64,000 nt of DNA from Aplysia californica (Eukaryota; Mollusca; Gastropoda; Aplysiida; Aplysiidae): assembly GCF_000002075.1 (NCBI RefSeq), contig NW_004797295.1, positions 366,993-430,992 on the forward strand, given 5' to 3'. Shown here piece by piece: positions 27,401 to 36,212 of this stretch. How positions within the stretch are numbered: the first letter of the stretch is position 1; each line of letters starts with the position of its first letter. Below the pieces are notes generated by a model. That model had not been told where the DNA came from. It saw nothing but the letters and a program-made list of their open reading frames with translations, and searched no databases. Position numbers and translations under genes: made by a program.

Positions 27401-29116
27401 AGAACTGCAAGTCACAGCTCATGGAAACCTTGTCTCGTATCCTTTTTCCTGGTCTAGATAGTACCGTTACCTATCAGTGAATTATATCAGTATTAAAAAA
27501 GCACTAGATACTTTCAAATAATTATGCTGACATGGAAAATTATTGTGTATCTGTGTCTGAGGCAGAGTGGCTTTGTGTTTTGACCTGACTCTACTTGTTT
27601 GGTGAGTGAGACACAGTTTTCTCTTTGAATGACTGATTCTTTGTCTCTTCAGGTATTAGTGGTGGCCCCACATTCTGTTGTGACAAAGTTTTTAGTCTTA
27701 GCATGGTCATTTTAAATGTGGATAATAATCATTGTTTTACTATAAATTTAAGATTATTAGATTATGATTTTTAAAAATCCCAATGATGTTTTGCAGAGAG
27801 TAAAAATGTACAGATTTATTGTAGTGTTGAGTAATAAGGCAAATTTTTAACTATTTAGGGAAGATTGTAAAATGAGCAGGGTGTTAGTGAGTGCCATAGT
27901 AAGTCTTTGATATTATTTTTTTTGTTGTTGTTTCTTTCGTTCTGTCTTTCTTTTACTTATCACAAAATGACTATCATCACGTTAATGTACTTCACTTGAG
28001 TCCAGCTGTAAAATGAAGGACTGCAGTGAGTTTTTATAAAACATGACAGGCTCAAATCAAAGAGCTTTCTATTTTCACTGTGCCAACATAATTTTCCTTG
28101 ATGAAAAAAAAATAGATATTGACAAGAAAAACCTGCTTCCGCCGCTAATGGTCATTCAGATTTTGGCTCACAATTCTACTGCAACGTTGTCAGTTGTCAA
28201 GGTAATGACCAGTGCTGTACTTTTTATGAACGGTCGTACTTGCCTTCGTCCATTTGGTTCCCCACAGCGTGGCACCGTTTGAGAAGAGGCTGTGCGGGAG
28301 GGGAGTCTGCTGACAGTGGTACTGTCTTAACTGGCACATTTCAGTTTGCGCAGAAATACTAAAATTGGCTTTGTTATGGAGTTCCCTGCAGTGCCTGTTT
28401 AGCCATATCAGATTTCCAATTTTGCTCTTCAGACTGTTTGTACTTAACACATTACAGTAATTACACCCTAAGGGTGTGGACGAGAAGTCCATTGTTAGAT
28501 CCTAAGCAAGGGGAAGGAACCCACCTCCGGTGAATACAAGCCTTTAAAAACACATTTTAAAAATACTAAATGAATTCCGAAATTCCTGAAAAAATTGACG
28601 TTAAAACGAAAAATTAATGTAGTTTCAGAAAAATATAACTTATGTATGCGCAAACTGTTGGAAATGTTCTAACTTTAGTTCAATCGGGGTGTCCGACCCA
28701 TCACTCTCACTCTCAGCCTCGCGGTCAGGCCCAAGATCTAAATTCTAGATTTTCTACATTTGATCAATCTGAATCACCCCAAACTCTTGCTACAACGTTT
28801 TCATCAAAATATGAGTCATCTGATTTGTCATAAGCTTGTTTTTGCTGAAATCCATCCTTATTTCCTTTTTCGAACTCAATTGTGTCGCCCGAAAAATTTC
28901 GTTTCAGTATCAAACGAAAGAAGAAACTTTTTGCAATAACTATGCAAATCAGAATCTCGGCGCCAGAGTCTCGTCAAGGCGAGACTTCGTTTCTAAAGAT
29001 GCTAGGTCGGCGCGGGCAGTTCCGCGCGAGTCAGGGTGGAGCGCATAAGGGAATTCTCGGGCGAGTTTGGGTGTAATCTGTTAAACATTATTTTCTTGAG
29101 TGTCTCCGATTTCCTT

Positions 29117-29148
<32 letters not shown>

Positions 29149-32100
29149 TAAAAAAATACATAGTTACAGATGTAGTTGGGAAGAAAATAGGGGTGGGTCT
29201 GGCTCGTTTAAAGAAGATTCTCATTGCAAGGGGGGTTGATGAATTCTCATTTGAGAAAAAAAATCACCGGGGGAACATTCCAATTATTTGCATTAAAAAA
29301 AAGCGGAGCTTTTTTTTTAAAAGATTTGGTTGGGGGGGGCCATTTCCCCGCGGTCCAGGGGGGGGCCCATAGGGGATTTTTGGGGGGGGTTGGGGGTTAT
29401 TTTTTTAAACTTTTTTTTCTGGGGGTTCCCCGTTTTCCTCCCCCCCCCCCCCCCCCCCCCCCGAATAAGATTAAATAAGTACATAGTTACAGATGTAGTT
29501 GGGAAGTAGATAGTGTTGGGTCTGGCTCGTTTAAAGAAGTTTCTCATTGCAATGGTGTTTGATGAATTCTCATTTGAGTAAGAAAATCACAGTGTGAACA
29601 TTCAGATTATTTGCATTAGAAAAAAGGGCAAATGTCTTTGAAAGGTTTCAAAATTGCCATCACAGTATTTGTTCTTCTACATGCTCAGAAAGATAATTTG
29701 GAAAAAAGTATTTACTGTCTATGTCATATAGTTGTTATTCACACAAAAAAATCACAGGTCCCCCCCCCCCCCCCCCCCCTCCCAGCTATGACACATGCAT
29801 GATTGATGGGTAAAGTAGTTTTGATGCAATATACATTTAGGTAACCAAATTCTTTAATCCCTCAAAAATAGTTTACTGCAGGGTAGAGGTTGTATGTTTA
29901 TGAAACTTCTTTTTCTCTATTCTTAAGGACTACATTGTCAGAAGACTTCAGATGGAGAACGATCAAATAGCAGAGGACGAGCGACTCATCAAACAGTATC
30001 GAGAGGACACTGAGAAAAAACGCAGCAAGATTGAAGAGCTGAAAACTTCGTAAGAGGATTTTTATGTCCGTGTCATTACTGTTTCAATGTTTCTTTATTC
30101 ACATTTACCTCATCCTCTACTTTGCAGAGCATCATAAATATGGCTCTATACTCTATGTATTGTGTTGCACAGACCGGATGGAAGAAAATATTTGGTAATC
30201 ACATTATAAAGTTTGATTTCAGTTTGTGTTTTAAGAGACCTCTTCATATAAACTAATGTATGTATGTTTGTTTCTCATATTTTTCTATGTTAGAAGTTAT
30301 TAACTGAGCTAACTTTAGTGTTTGCTTTTTTTCCACAGTGCAAAAGTCTTTCAAGCATCAAAGTGCAATATTTGTAGCCATTCACTGGAGCTTCCATCAG
30401 TTCATTTCCTGTGTGAACCACATTCATACCATCAACAGTAAGTATCTAGGGCCATCTTCCGTAATGACCTGACTAGCTCTGATATAATAACAGTGAATTT
30501 CACTTCCCTAGTATACCTACTTCACTTAAGAGCATAAGTAGATTTGTCAGGTCATGTTGCTTTATTAAAAGATCTTTATATTGTGATTATGGCATTTGTT
30601 ACCCCCCTCGTCAAAATACCTCTTTTTTAATTTTTAGTAAAAATAAGTGTCAAATCTGGTGCTCAAACAGAGAGTCTGTCAAGAGTGAATGAGCTGAATA
30701 TCTTTTTAATTTGTCCTGTTGTCGATAAATGTAATCAATCCTTAGAGTTCCCTGTTGCCTGCTCCTACTCACCAGTCGTAAACATTGAGCCTATTTGATA
30801 TAAACTTCTGTGATCAATATATTGAAGAACAGTATCAGCGTAAATAGTTAGTATGATTTTTTTTCCTCTGTTGTCCATTCTTTATTTCTATCTCTGTCCT
30901 TACTTTATTTCTGTCTGTATGAAGATATACATGCACATAATTAGTATGATTTTTTTCCCTCTGTTGTCTATACTTTATTTCTATCTCTGTCCTTACTTTA
31001 TTTCTGTCTGTATGAAGATATAAATATCTTCTTGTGATTCTCTTAACAGTTGTTTTGAAAGCTATGCAGAGAATGACTTGGAATGTCCAGTCTGTGCACC
31101 AGAGAACAGGTTAGTACCAATATAACCATAGCACATTCTGCTTAGTGTCTTTGTGTAAGCTTTTCTGTCTTTATCTGAACATTTCTTTAATCTGTTTTTT
31201 TTTTAAGTTTTAGTAAGAGTTTTACAGCTTTTGCAATACAATTAAGTTATATAAGCACCAGAGTTTAAAGGTGTTACAAGAGAGTAACATAACAAAGAAT
31301 AGGAGGAGGAGAGATAAGGACGATACATGTTTGATAGAAAAGAAGGAGCAAATCACTCCACAGCACCCTCAAACCATACACCTTTAATCTGTCACGTCTT
31401 ACTGACTGTCAGTGTCTTTATCAAGTTTAGAAAAACAGTTTTGTTGTTCCATTTTTGGGTTTTTTTAAGTTTTAGGGACACATAATGAGTTTTCTGACGG
31501 AGTGTTCATGCATGCACATACACTTCAGATGCACACATGCAGGCACATATACACATGAGCATGCACACACTCTCACACACACACACACACACGCACTTGC
31601 ACTCATACACACGCACATGCTCATACACACACATGTATATTTATATATATTATATACTTTTGTATTTTTATCAATTTATTGGCTGCCTCAAAATCTGATT
31701 TTGTAAGATTTTTGTTGTATTTGCTCATTTACTATTGTACTTTGTAATCTGATTCATAAGATTTGGTATTTGAGTCTGATGATAATAAATAAGTATGCTT
31801 TAAGATTTCATTCTTTTTTCTTTTTCCACCCTCAGGAAAATTATGGACATTATCAGAGCACAAGAACAATCAAAGGATATCCATGAATTTTTCCATAACC
31901 AGGTAAACAAGAAAATGGATTTTAAAAAAAAACTAAAGTAGCTAGAAGCATTTTCTTTTAAACATTTTTTAAAATAAATGATTTTCATGGCCATTCTTAC
32001 TTTTTGAAAACATTTTTAAAGTTTTACACTGTATTTCATATTTGCCGTTCAAGCACATTCTTTGAACCTGACAAACAGGTCAATGAATTTTGTTGTTTTC

Positions 32101-33372
32101 TAGAATATGAAAACTGTTGTAAGGACCAGCTATCTAGGCTGTTGGCATTATTTCATGAGTGTTAAAAAGTCTTGTCTGTGCCATGTCTTTATTCTGTTGA
32201 GTCAAATTTATTGTGCAATTTAAATTTTAATCCTCAGTTCTATGAGCACATTCCTGTGACCCTGTTTTTAAGAGACTGTAAGGGAGAGCTCTATTAACTT
32301 TTGTATGCATGCTTTATGCAGAGTTTGAAATGATGGCTACCATTTTGTTTGGTCTTTCCTCTTCAGCTTGAAAGAGCCCCTGATGGTTTTTCTGTTGTAG
32401 CTGACTATTTTGGAAGAGGTGTCTTCAATAAGGTGAACTGAATTATGCGTTGGTAATCATCAACAGTCTGTTCAAGTGTTCTGAGCCCAGAAAGAAAAAT
32501 TATTTATATTTCTTGAGCACACGCTACCTATAGCACAGATTAAGAAACTGAATAAGAATTATTTTTTAAATTTTGGGCTTAGTACATCTGAACAGCTGGA
32601 TGACAAATATTTTCTTTCTTTCGGGAATGAACTAATATGTTTATTCAGTTTCAGGTTTAAGCTGAAAAATTAATTCTATACAACCCAAAATTTTTTTTGC
32701 AAAAAATAGGTCTTATTATAAAGTCTTACTCTAAATATATGTTGATAACGAAAGAAACTGGTTCATTTACAGGACGCAGTAAATAGTAACTGTAAGCTGT
32801 GACACAGTTATCACACACATAAGATGGGGCAGGGGAGTGGGGTGTTATTAGGGCTTGAAACCTGGAATTTTTTCCAGATTTCACCCTGTTTGATGATCCT
32901 TTTGCACTGAACTGCAATCTTTGTTATAGTTTTGTAGTCTTGGCTGATGTGGTCTTCTACTTCTTTTTGTGCGCTACTGTAGAAATGTCCTTTGTCAAGT
33001 TCCTTGTTGAATGTGGCCATCATTGTCCTGATTTGCTATTTGGTGGCTTTTATGGACAAGCGATTAACCCAGATTTCGGGGGTTGCCAGAAATCTTTACC
33101 TACACCAAAAGTGGGCATTGCCCTACCTATAGGAGAAGTTTGGTTTCATTGGTGTGTATATTAATTTGTTTGGTTATAGAGAAAACTCTCCTTGTCTTTT
33201 AAAGAAACTGAACGAGGGGCAAAAACTTTACCTTCGATTTTCTCAAAAGGGCATTTTTCGGGATAGCCCCCTTGTGCTTAGAAGCGACCCTTTACTACAA
33301 ATTGTCTCCCATCCTTAGGTGACCCTCATCACCGACCAGGGAGGAAAGCCCAGCAGCTCCACGACCAGGTGA
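467..33372 (+). CDS. VPS11: VPS11, HOPS/CORVET core subunit, complete, 29 coding exons
   Basis: Core scaffold of the HOPS and CORVET tethering complexes, which act in endosome-lysosome fusion at the cytosolic face of these membranes. Coding exons: 467-481, 4729-4803, 5400-5573, 6014-6064, 6562-6627, 7884-7981, 8641-8782, 9424-9513, 9748-9884, 10504-10645, 11109-11188, 12274-12427, 13144-13290, 13824-14015, 14893-14998, 19490-19519, 22302-22402, 22796-22879, 23375-23425, 23888-23976, 26624-26698, 27345-27436, 28116-28201, 29928-30049, 30339-30437, 31050-31109, 31836-31902, 32367-32432, 33319-33372. They sum to 2745 nt (914 aa), against about 941 aa in human. The start is MAFLQ, spliced to WRRFNFFDKEP, as in human MAAYLQ-WRRFVFFDKE. 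An N-terminal beta-propeller is followed by an alpha-solenoid (e.g. YGDHLYSKGDHDGAIDQYI), a charged coiled-coil segment in exon 24, and a RING-H2 finger at about residues 809-848. Identification is by remembered family sequence. Confidence 0.96.
620..1230. repeat. Self-complementary TAGATC hexamer repeat cluster
   Basis: Runs of the hexamer TAGATC/TCTAGA occur at about 625-668, 772-824, 975-1010, 1139-1152 and 1195-1227 in VPS11 intron 1. The unit is its own reverse complement when phased, so single strands can fold. Similar runs recur at about 56340-56530, 61391-61420 and 63575-63790. Confidence 0.85.
1020..2330. repeat. Dispersed repeat block, copy 1 (VPS11 intron 1)
   Basis: Several segments recur within intron 1. 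A GC-rich motif with TACGTCGGACGTTCC appears at about 1085 and 1517. The block from about 1550 to 1680 resembles 3030-3140. The block 1790-2320 resembles 3635-4175 at roughly 80-85% by eye. Both copies end in a sequence reading TTAA on the right, which hints at piggyBac-type ends, but no clear left terminus was found. It matches no family I know. Confidence 0.6.
2331..2486. repeat. Long imperfect palindrome with CCAAT and ATGGCTGTTAC motifs
   Basis: Arms at 2331-2398 and 2419-2486 are inverted copies separated by about 20 nt. Each arm carries CCATTGGCC (a CCAAT box), a TATA-like ATAAATAT or related stretch, and CAAGATGGCTGTTAC or a variant. A third, single arm lies at about 2949-3030, and a shorter piece at about 1165-1190. 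It could be a foldback MITE or a mobile bidirectional promoter. Confidence 0.7.
2940..4175. repeat. Dispersed repeat block, copy 2 (VPS11 intron 1)
   Basis: This is the second copy of the block at 1020-2330. It is interrupted between about 3150 and 3620 by sequence absent from copy 1. Its right end reads CCAGAGTTAA, matching the GAGGGTTAA end of copy 1. It has no recognisable coding content, and the origin of the duplication is unknown. Confidence 0.6.
4985..5345 (+). repeat. Dispersed repeat, copy A (VPS11 intron 2)
   Basis: About 360 bp recur in the same orientation at about 49765-50110 in an intron of the other gene. Shared stretches include the TTTACTGAAAAA region, GGCCATTTTCTC, TGAAACCAGGC and CAATAACTCC. 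The copies are roughly 70-75% alike by eye. No coding potential or termini were recognised. An open frame in this copy runs into VPS11 exon 3 but is not itself a gene. Confidence 0.65.
6628..7883. other. VPS11 intron 5: no recognised gene
   Basis: Contains open frames on both strands at about 6800-7280 that are longer and less AT-rich than the flanks, but the translations match no family I recognise. A 25-nt piece at about 7404-7428 resembles the 3' end of the window's SINE family (TTTTACGGCGCTTGCAACTGC). The open segment may be a decayed transposon. Confidence 0.4.
11531..12045 (+). mobile_element. tRNA-derived SINE, full-length copy (VPS11 intron 11)
   Basis: The head has a pol III A box at 11544-11560 (TGGCCTAGAGGTTAAGG) and a B box at 11587-11597 (GGTTCAAGTCC). 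A pyrimidine-rich middle is followed by a conserved 3' body (CACACCCCTGATCTTCTGGT, GATCCCTTGGTGGTC, GCCGTAAAACTCC) and an A-rich tail. Other copies of the family lie at 26009-26275, 27101-27160, 48093-48595 and 55013-55338. Confidence 0.85.
12869..12886. repeat. Poly-G run
   Basis: An uninterrupted G tract in VPS11 intron 12. Such tracts are common sites of length error in sequencing. Confidence 0.9.
13305..13440. repeat. MITE fragment of the TAAGCTGACAAAA family (VPS11 intron 13)
   Basis: Begins CTGCCGTAAGCTGACAAAAT and includes TTTTTTAGAATTCCCAGCAG and AAAAAAGGCGTT. It matches both ends of the fuller copy at about 42461-42712 with the middle missing. Confidence 0.6.
15780..16080 (+). mobile_element. 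5'-truncated LINE 3' end
   Basis: The open frame at about 15828-16046 encodes CRHCDYHEETVEHLFLHCPN followed by about 45 residues. The C-x2-C...H-x4-C arrangement is typical of the C-terminal zinc knuckle of many non-LTR retrotransposons. It ends in an AAACAAACAACAACAAC tail at about 16060-16076. Only the extreme 3' end is present, as is usual for LINE insertions. Confidence 0.65.
16465..19075 (+). mobile_element. LINE reverse transcriptase, RTE/BovB-like, broken and split
   Basis: Reading frames 16465-16964, 17001-17639 and 18531-18890 cover the reverse transcriptase from the linker to the C-terminal domain. Visible motifs are KAAGSDHIPPEAL, NNYRGITLLSISGKVFNRIL, YYEKAFDSMDRETLWKL and TGVRQGCLVSPFLF, then LLYGCETWKTT and RKWRWMGHTLRK. 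The catalytic FADD box reads FTND, and stops separate the frames, so it is inactive. About 870 bp of unrelated sequence (about 17660-18525) interrupts it. The tail has TTGATGATTGATGATGA repeats, as in RTE-type elements. The clade is assigned from memory. Confidence 0.8.
17660..18525. mobile_element. Unidentified insertion inside the LINE
   Basis: This segment separates two parts of one LINE reading frame (KARTA region on the left, VWKASNISLRPK on the right), so it was probably inserted later. It starts with a short stretch ending in TATCTTATCTTATCTTATT, which looks like a retroposon tail. It contains no recognised coding sequence, and exact borders are uncertain. Confidence 0.45.
19490..19519 (+). 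CDS. VPS11: VPS11 30-nt micro-exon 16
   Basis: Encodes KPLIDQSSLD, with a TTTTCAG acceptor and a GTAAGA donor, and keeps phase with both neighbours (TD-KPLIDQSSLD-GGIG). It lies in the low-conservation linker between the CDYKP-type segment and the next helical repeats. Its small size and position between a 4.5-kb and a 2.8-kb intron make skipping possible. Confidence 0.8.
19520..22301. other. VPS11 intron 16: nothing recognised
   Basis: A 2.8-kb AT-rich intron with scattered short open frames. I see no transposon ends, RNA gene or coding homology in it. Confidence 0.5.
24468..25659 (+). mobile_element. mariner transposon, inactive (VPS11 intron 20)
   Basis: A 1192-bp element with terminal inverted repeats: GGTTCAATAAGTGTTTGGTC on the left, and the reverse complement of GACCAAAGACTTCTTGAACC on the right. 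TA duplications flank it at 24466-24467 and 25660-25661. The transposase frame starts at 24667 (MKPVEYRSFIKFLHLQGKSS) and stops at 25278. The catalytic segments are DETWIYHFDPE at about 25090, then, in a shifted frame, LHDNAPAHRA at 25288-25317 and YSPDLAPSD near 25376-25402. These are the DD34D signature of the mariner family. The frameshift between the first and second catalytic segments makes this copy non-autonomous. Confidence 0.93.
25794..25829. repeat. (GTT)n microsatellite
   Basis: About 36 bp of TTG/GTT triplets with one GCT interruption in VPS11 intron 20. Confidence 0.9.
26009..26275 (+). mobile_element. SINE, 5'-truncated, with target-site duplication
   Basis: Contains the 3' body of the window's SINE family from CCACACCCCTGATCTTCTGA to GCCGTAAAACACTTTAC and an (AAAC)n tail. 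Flanking direct repeats of about 17 bp, ACTCAATATAGTCTTT before and ACTCAATATAAGTCTTTT after, mark a retrotransposition target duplication. The tRNA head is missing. Confidence 0.88.
27101..27160 (+). mobile_element. SINE, extreme 5' truncation (60 bp), with target-site duplication
   Basis: Only the last part of the SINE (GCGCTCATATGACCTTATGC to CGTAAAACTCC plus a poly-A tail) is present. It is flanked by the perfect direct repeat TGAGTTGCTGAATT (27086-27099 and 27161-27174). The duplication shows this is an independent insertion, not a decayed full copy. Confidence 0.85.
27437..28115 (+). other. VPS11: VPS11 intron 22, probable U12-type (minor spliceosome) intron
   Basis: The donor reads GTATCCTTT directly after the exon, which is the U12 consensus RTATCCTTT. 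The sequence TTTTCCTTGA at 28092-28101 fits the U12 branch site TTCCTTRAY, with the likely branch A 14 nt before the acceptor at 28115. The tract next to the acceptor is poly-A, not polypyrimidine, which would be poor for a major-class intron. It is phase 1, inside a His codon (ETLSH-IDKKNL). Confidence 0.85.
28981..29630. repeat. 325-bp tandem duplication around poly-C, likely assembly artefact
   Basis: Two consecutive copies, about 28981-29305 and 29306-29630, each contain a C run (about 29116-29140 and 29439-29462). Left of the C run, copy 1 is normal and copy 2 is turned into homopolymer-rich sequence. Right of the C run, copy 2 is normal and copy 1 is homopolymer-rich. This mirror pattern suggests two opposite-direction reads that each lost phase after the C tract and were joined end to end. 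Confidence 0.75.
29760..29779. repeat. Poly-C run
   Basis: A C tract of about 19 nt in VPS11 intron 23, near the duplicated poly-C block. Confidence 0.9.
30339..31109 (+). CDS. VPS11: VPS11 exons 25-26, RING-H2 finger
   Basis: These two exons (30339-30437 and 31050-31109) encode the C-terminal RING finger. Ligands by residue are C809, C812, C825, H828, H831, C834, C845 and C848. The segment CNICSHSLELPSVHFLC closely resembles human CSICNSALELPSVHFLC. The third and fourth ligands are spaced C-x2-H (CEPH), whereas human VPS11 has C-x1-H (CGH). That is one extra residue, still within the general RING consensus. The RING region is known to support assembly with VPS18 in HOPS. Confidence 0.9.
30845..31024. 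repeat. Tandem duplication of about 90 bp (VPS11 intron 25)
   Basis: The segment from TTAGTATGATTTTTTT to CTGTATGAAGATATA occurs twice in a row (about 30847-30933 and 30940-31023) with only a few differences. The copies are nearly identical, so the duplication is recent. Confidence 0.85.
31558..31636. repeat. (AC)n-rich microsatellite
   Basis: Imperfect CA/ACAC repeats, with the purest run at about 31569-31592, in VPS11 intron 26. Confidence 0.85.
32433..33318. other. VPS11 intron 28: no recognised gene
   Basis: The last intron. A minus-strand open frame at about 32811-33023 encodes a charged peptide that I cannot assign; it may be a remnant of an old mobile element. No termini or repeats are visible. 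Confidence 0.35.
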
Positions 33373-36212
33373 AGGGAGAACACCCTGTAGTGTAGAACAC
33401 AAGCTCACCGAAACGTCTCTGCCAAAAGTCTGGAGGTCAACCAAGTGCACATTTCCCAAATTCTGAGTCTAAGTAACGTTCCTGACTGTATTTTCTTTTT
33501 CTATGTAAGGCTGTTTATCACACTACACCTCCCGCCCTGCCCACCCCACCCCCTCAATCCCGTTTTGTATGTGATGTGAGCAATTGCGTTTTGTTTACAG
33601 CCCTGTATTTTTGAAGATAGTGCAATATCTAGATAGATCTCTTCGCGGACTGACCTGTGGCAGAGCAGGACTGGGCTTGTGTTTCTTCAAAAGAAATTTT
33701 GATTCATGTACAGAGAAAATTCTTTCTATATTTGTGGTGGCAAAGAATGCTTGAGATTATCAGCATTCCTTGATATAAGTGGATGTTATTACGCTCACTC
33801 TCATTTGAGTATAACCAATGATCATACATAACAAGATGGTCCACTCCTCTCTTTGAGCCAATTAAAAAGGTGTCCTCAAAATTCGGTGGCGCCCTCTTCA
33901 CAAATGCGCACCTTTTGCGAACAGTTTTACCCTACTTGTGTGAAAAAAAATCGAAGTGAAAACTAACAAGTTTTTGAATAAATAAGAATTCAAATTTTGG
34001 AAGAACGCTATTTTAAAATGGTTACGCTGACAAAAAACCAGAAGAGGCAACTGTTTTCTTCGTTTAATTTGACTTTAGAATGAGAGGCGAGAGGTCATTA
34101 AAATTTTTTAAAAACCTAAAACTCCACACTGAACGAACCCGAACAGCTGAGGAGCAGCAGTCGATCTGCCCAGCAAGGAGGTGCTATTCCTATTCTTCTT
34201 CTGGAGAAATGAAAGAGAGCTTCAAAACAGACTGCAGCGCCATCTGAAGCAATGAGCGGACTTCTGACGGACACTTTTTTGGCTGAGTGGACCAACTTGT
34301 TATGTACGATCTTTGGTATTACTCATCTTGTTCCACTATGTTTGGGCTTTTTTTACATTATAATTTCTAATATGTTTTCAAAATGTATGTTTTCTTCAAT
34401 AGATTAAAAAGTGGAATTTTGAAAGAAATGGGAGGAGGTTTAGAATTTTGACATTTAAAAAAATGTTGCTGTAATTATGTAAGTGCAAACTTGAGGTGCT
34501 ATTGGAATGCAAAGTCATAGGGACTCATGCTGCACTGCATTTATTATCAGCAAGTTCAGGATCTTGACTATCTTCAAACTGTATACAAATGGTATGTTGA
34601 CATGCTTCGTCATACTTGATTGAACGTTTCCTGTTTTTTAGACTGGGGCAAAAATGAAATGTCAAGCTTAATTTTTTAATTGACCATGTTGTATTATGTG
34701 AAATACCTTCACCTCACCTCTTAAAAGTAGCTATTGATTAAACTAGAAAGATGGTGATATACTATCTGTGTCTCCTACAAGTATGGTTAAGGGACACTGT
34801 GATCCTCCTCTCCTTCCTGATGAGCCACCAGGTACATGATTTGTGTGTTGTACATGAAGGTGCTGTGACTGCCGCACTGTGTGGGAGTATAAGGGTCAAT
34901 CAAATTCACCTGTCGTGAGAAGTACAAAACAGGGTAGAGATACTTCCCTGGTGCTACTATAGAGGGGATAGTGTGTTCAGCATATTACTCCTACATTTAT
35001 TTATATATAAAAAAGGGGTGTTTATCAGGTGTGGAATATTTATGTAAATGTCGATGATGTCCGACTCTAACTGTATATGTGCATGAACGTCGATTTTCAG
35101 AAAAGTGGAAAAAAAACATAGTTTCTTTTTTATTAACAACCAAAATTGCTCACAATTTTTAGTTAAGTTTAAAAAAAAAAAAATTCTATATATTATCACA
35201 AGTTGTAATTGTGGTTGTAAATGACATGATTTGAGACCAAAAAAAAGCATTTGGCCTAATTGTACGGATACACAGTTAGAGTCGGACACTGACGAGATAG
35301 TAATATTGATATTTAATGTTTTGACCCTGTGAACGCGAGTGGCACCCTGAGGGTGATAGTGCTCCGTGCAGGGGTTAGGCAGCCACAGGGCGCCAGGTGC
35401 TGGTGCTTGGATGCCACAGGGGGCCAGGGTTCAGAGGGTTAATGACATTCAAACATTCACACAATGTCTGGCAAATGACAGTATCTCTAAATATAAATGC
35501 AATATCTCTGAGAAGGAATCAAGGAAAGTTTTTATTTTATTTTAACCAATTTCCTATGTTATTGCTTGTGAAGAATTACCATTTAACTAACATAAACAGT
35601 AGGCCTACTTTTGAAAATATGTGCACCTGTATAAATTAGTTTCAAATACTTACATTGTCAAAGGGGGACTTGACCAAAATTTCAAAGTCTCTGGGAAGGT
35701 ACTGTCTTTTTTTTTTAGTCGTAGCATGCACCACGCGGGTCATAGGCTCAAATCATGCATTATCCTGTAGTTACTGTAACAAGAATGTGACTAGTAAATT
35801 TTGAGATGTCCAAAATGACTTATTAGAACCACGTGTAATTAATAAAAACAAAACCGTGTGATATGTTATTGAGTCTTAGTTTAAGCACTGTCTTGTAATT
35901 GTTGGATTCTCAAAAGAGATTGTGATTACTCTGGTGGGTTGGGTTTTTTTTTCATAGAATTTGCTGCTTTGAATGCTGTAATCGTTCTTGTGATTTTAAA
36001 TAGTCAGGCTTGTCTTAAGAGTACTGTGATGTCAGGTCATAGAAGAGGATTTGATTTTTATTATAACTATGATCAAAGCATTCCACAGTCATGAGAAATA
36101 AACTCTGTATGTCAAGCTTGGCTCATTGTTTCTTTTCTGGAGATGTTGATTCCTTGAATTGTTTGAGTTGATGAAAGGGGTGGATGTCGTGTATGTATCT
36201 GTCATATATATA
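33373..36212 (+). other. VPS11 3' UTR and intergenic region
   Basis: Non-coding sequence follows the VPS11 stop. Candidate poly(A) signals (AATAAA) occur near 33977 and at 36097-36102, so the true 3' end is unresolved. It contains a MITE fragment at about 33915-34060 and a short GC-rich patch at about 35315-35440 ending in GGTTAA that could be a degraded piggyBac-type MITE. No other gene is seen. Confidence 0.45.
33915..34060. repeat. MITE fragment of the TAAGCTGACAAAA family
   Basis: Shares CCCTACTT, AAGTGAAAACT, AGTTTTTGAATAA and GGTTACGCTGACAAAAA with 42545-42660 of the fuller copy. The terminal repeats are not present here. Confidence 0.55.

Noticed and set aside
29100-29547. Proline/glycine-rich open frames around the poly-C runs
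   Set aside because: They are products of C and G homopolymers in what looks like low-quality, falsely duplicated sequence.
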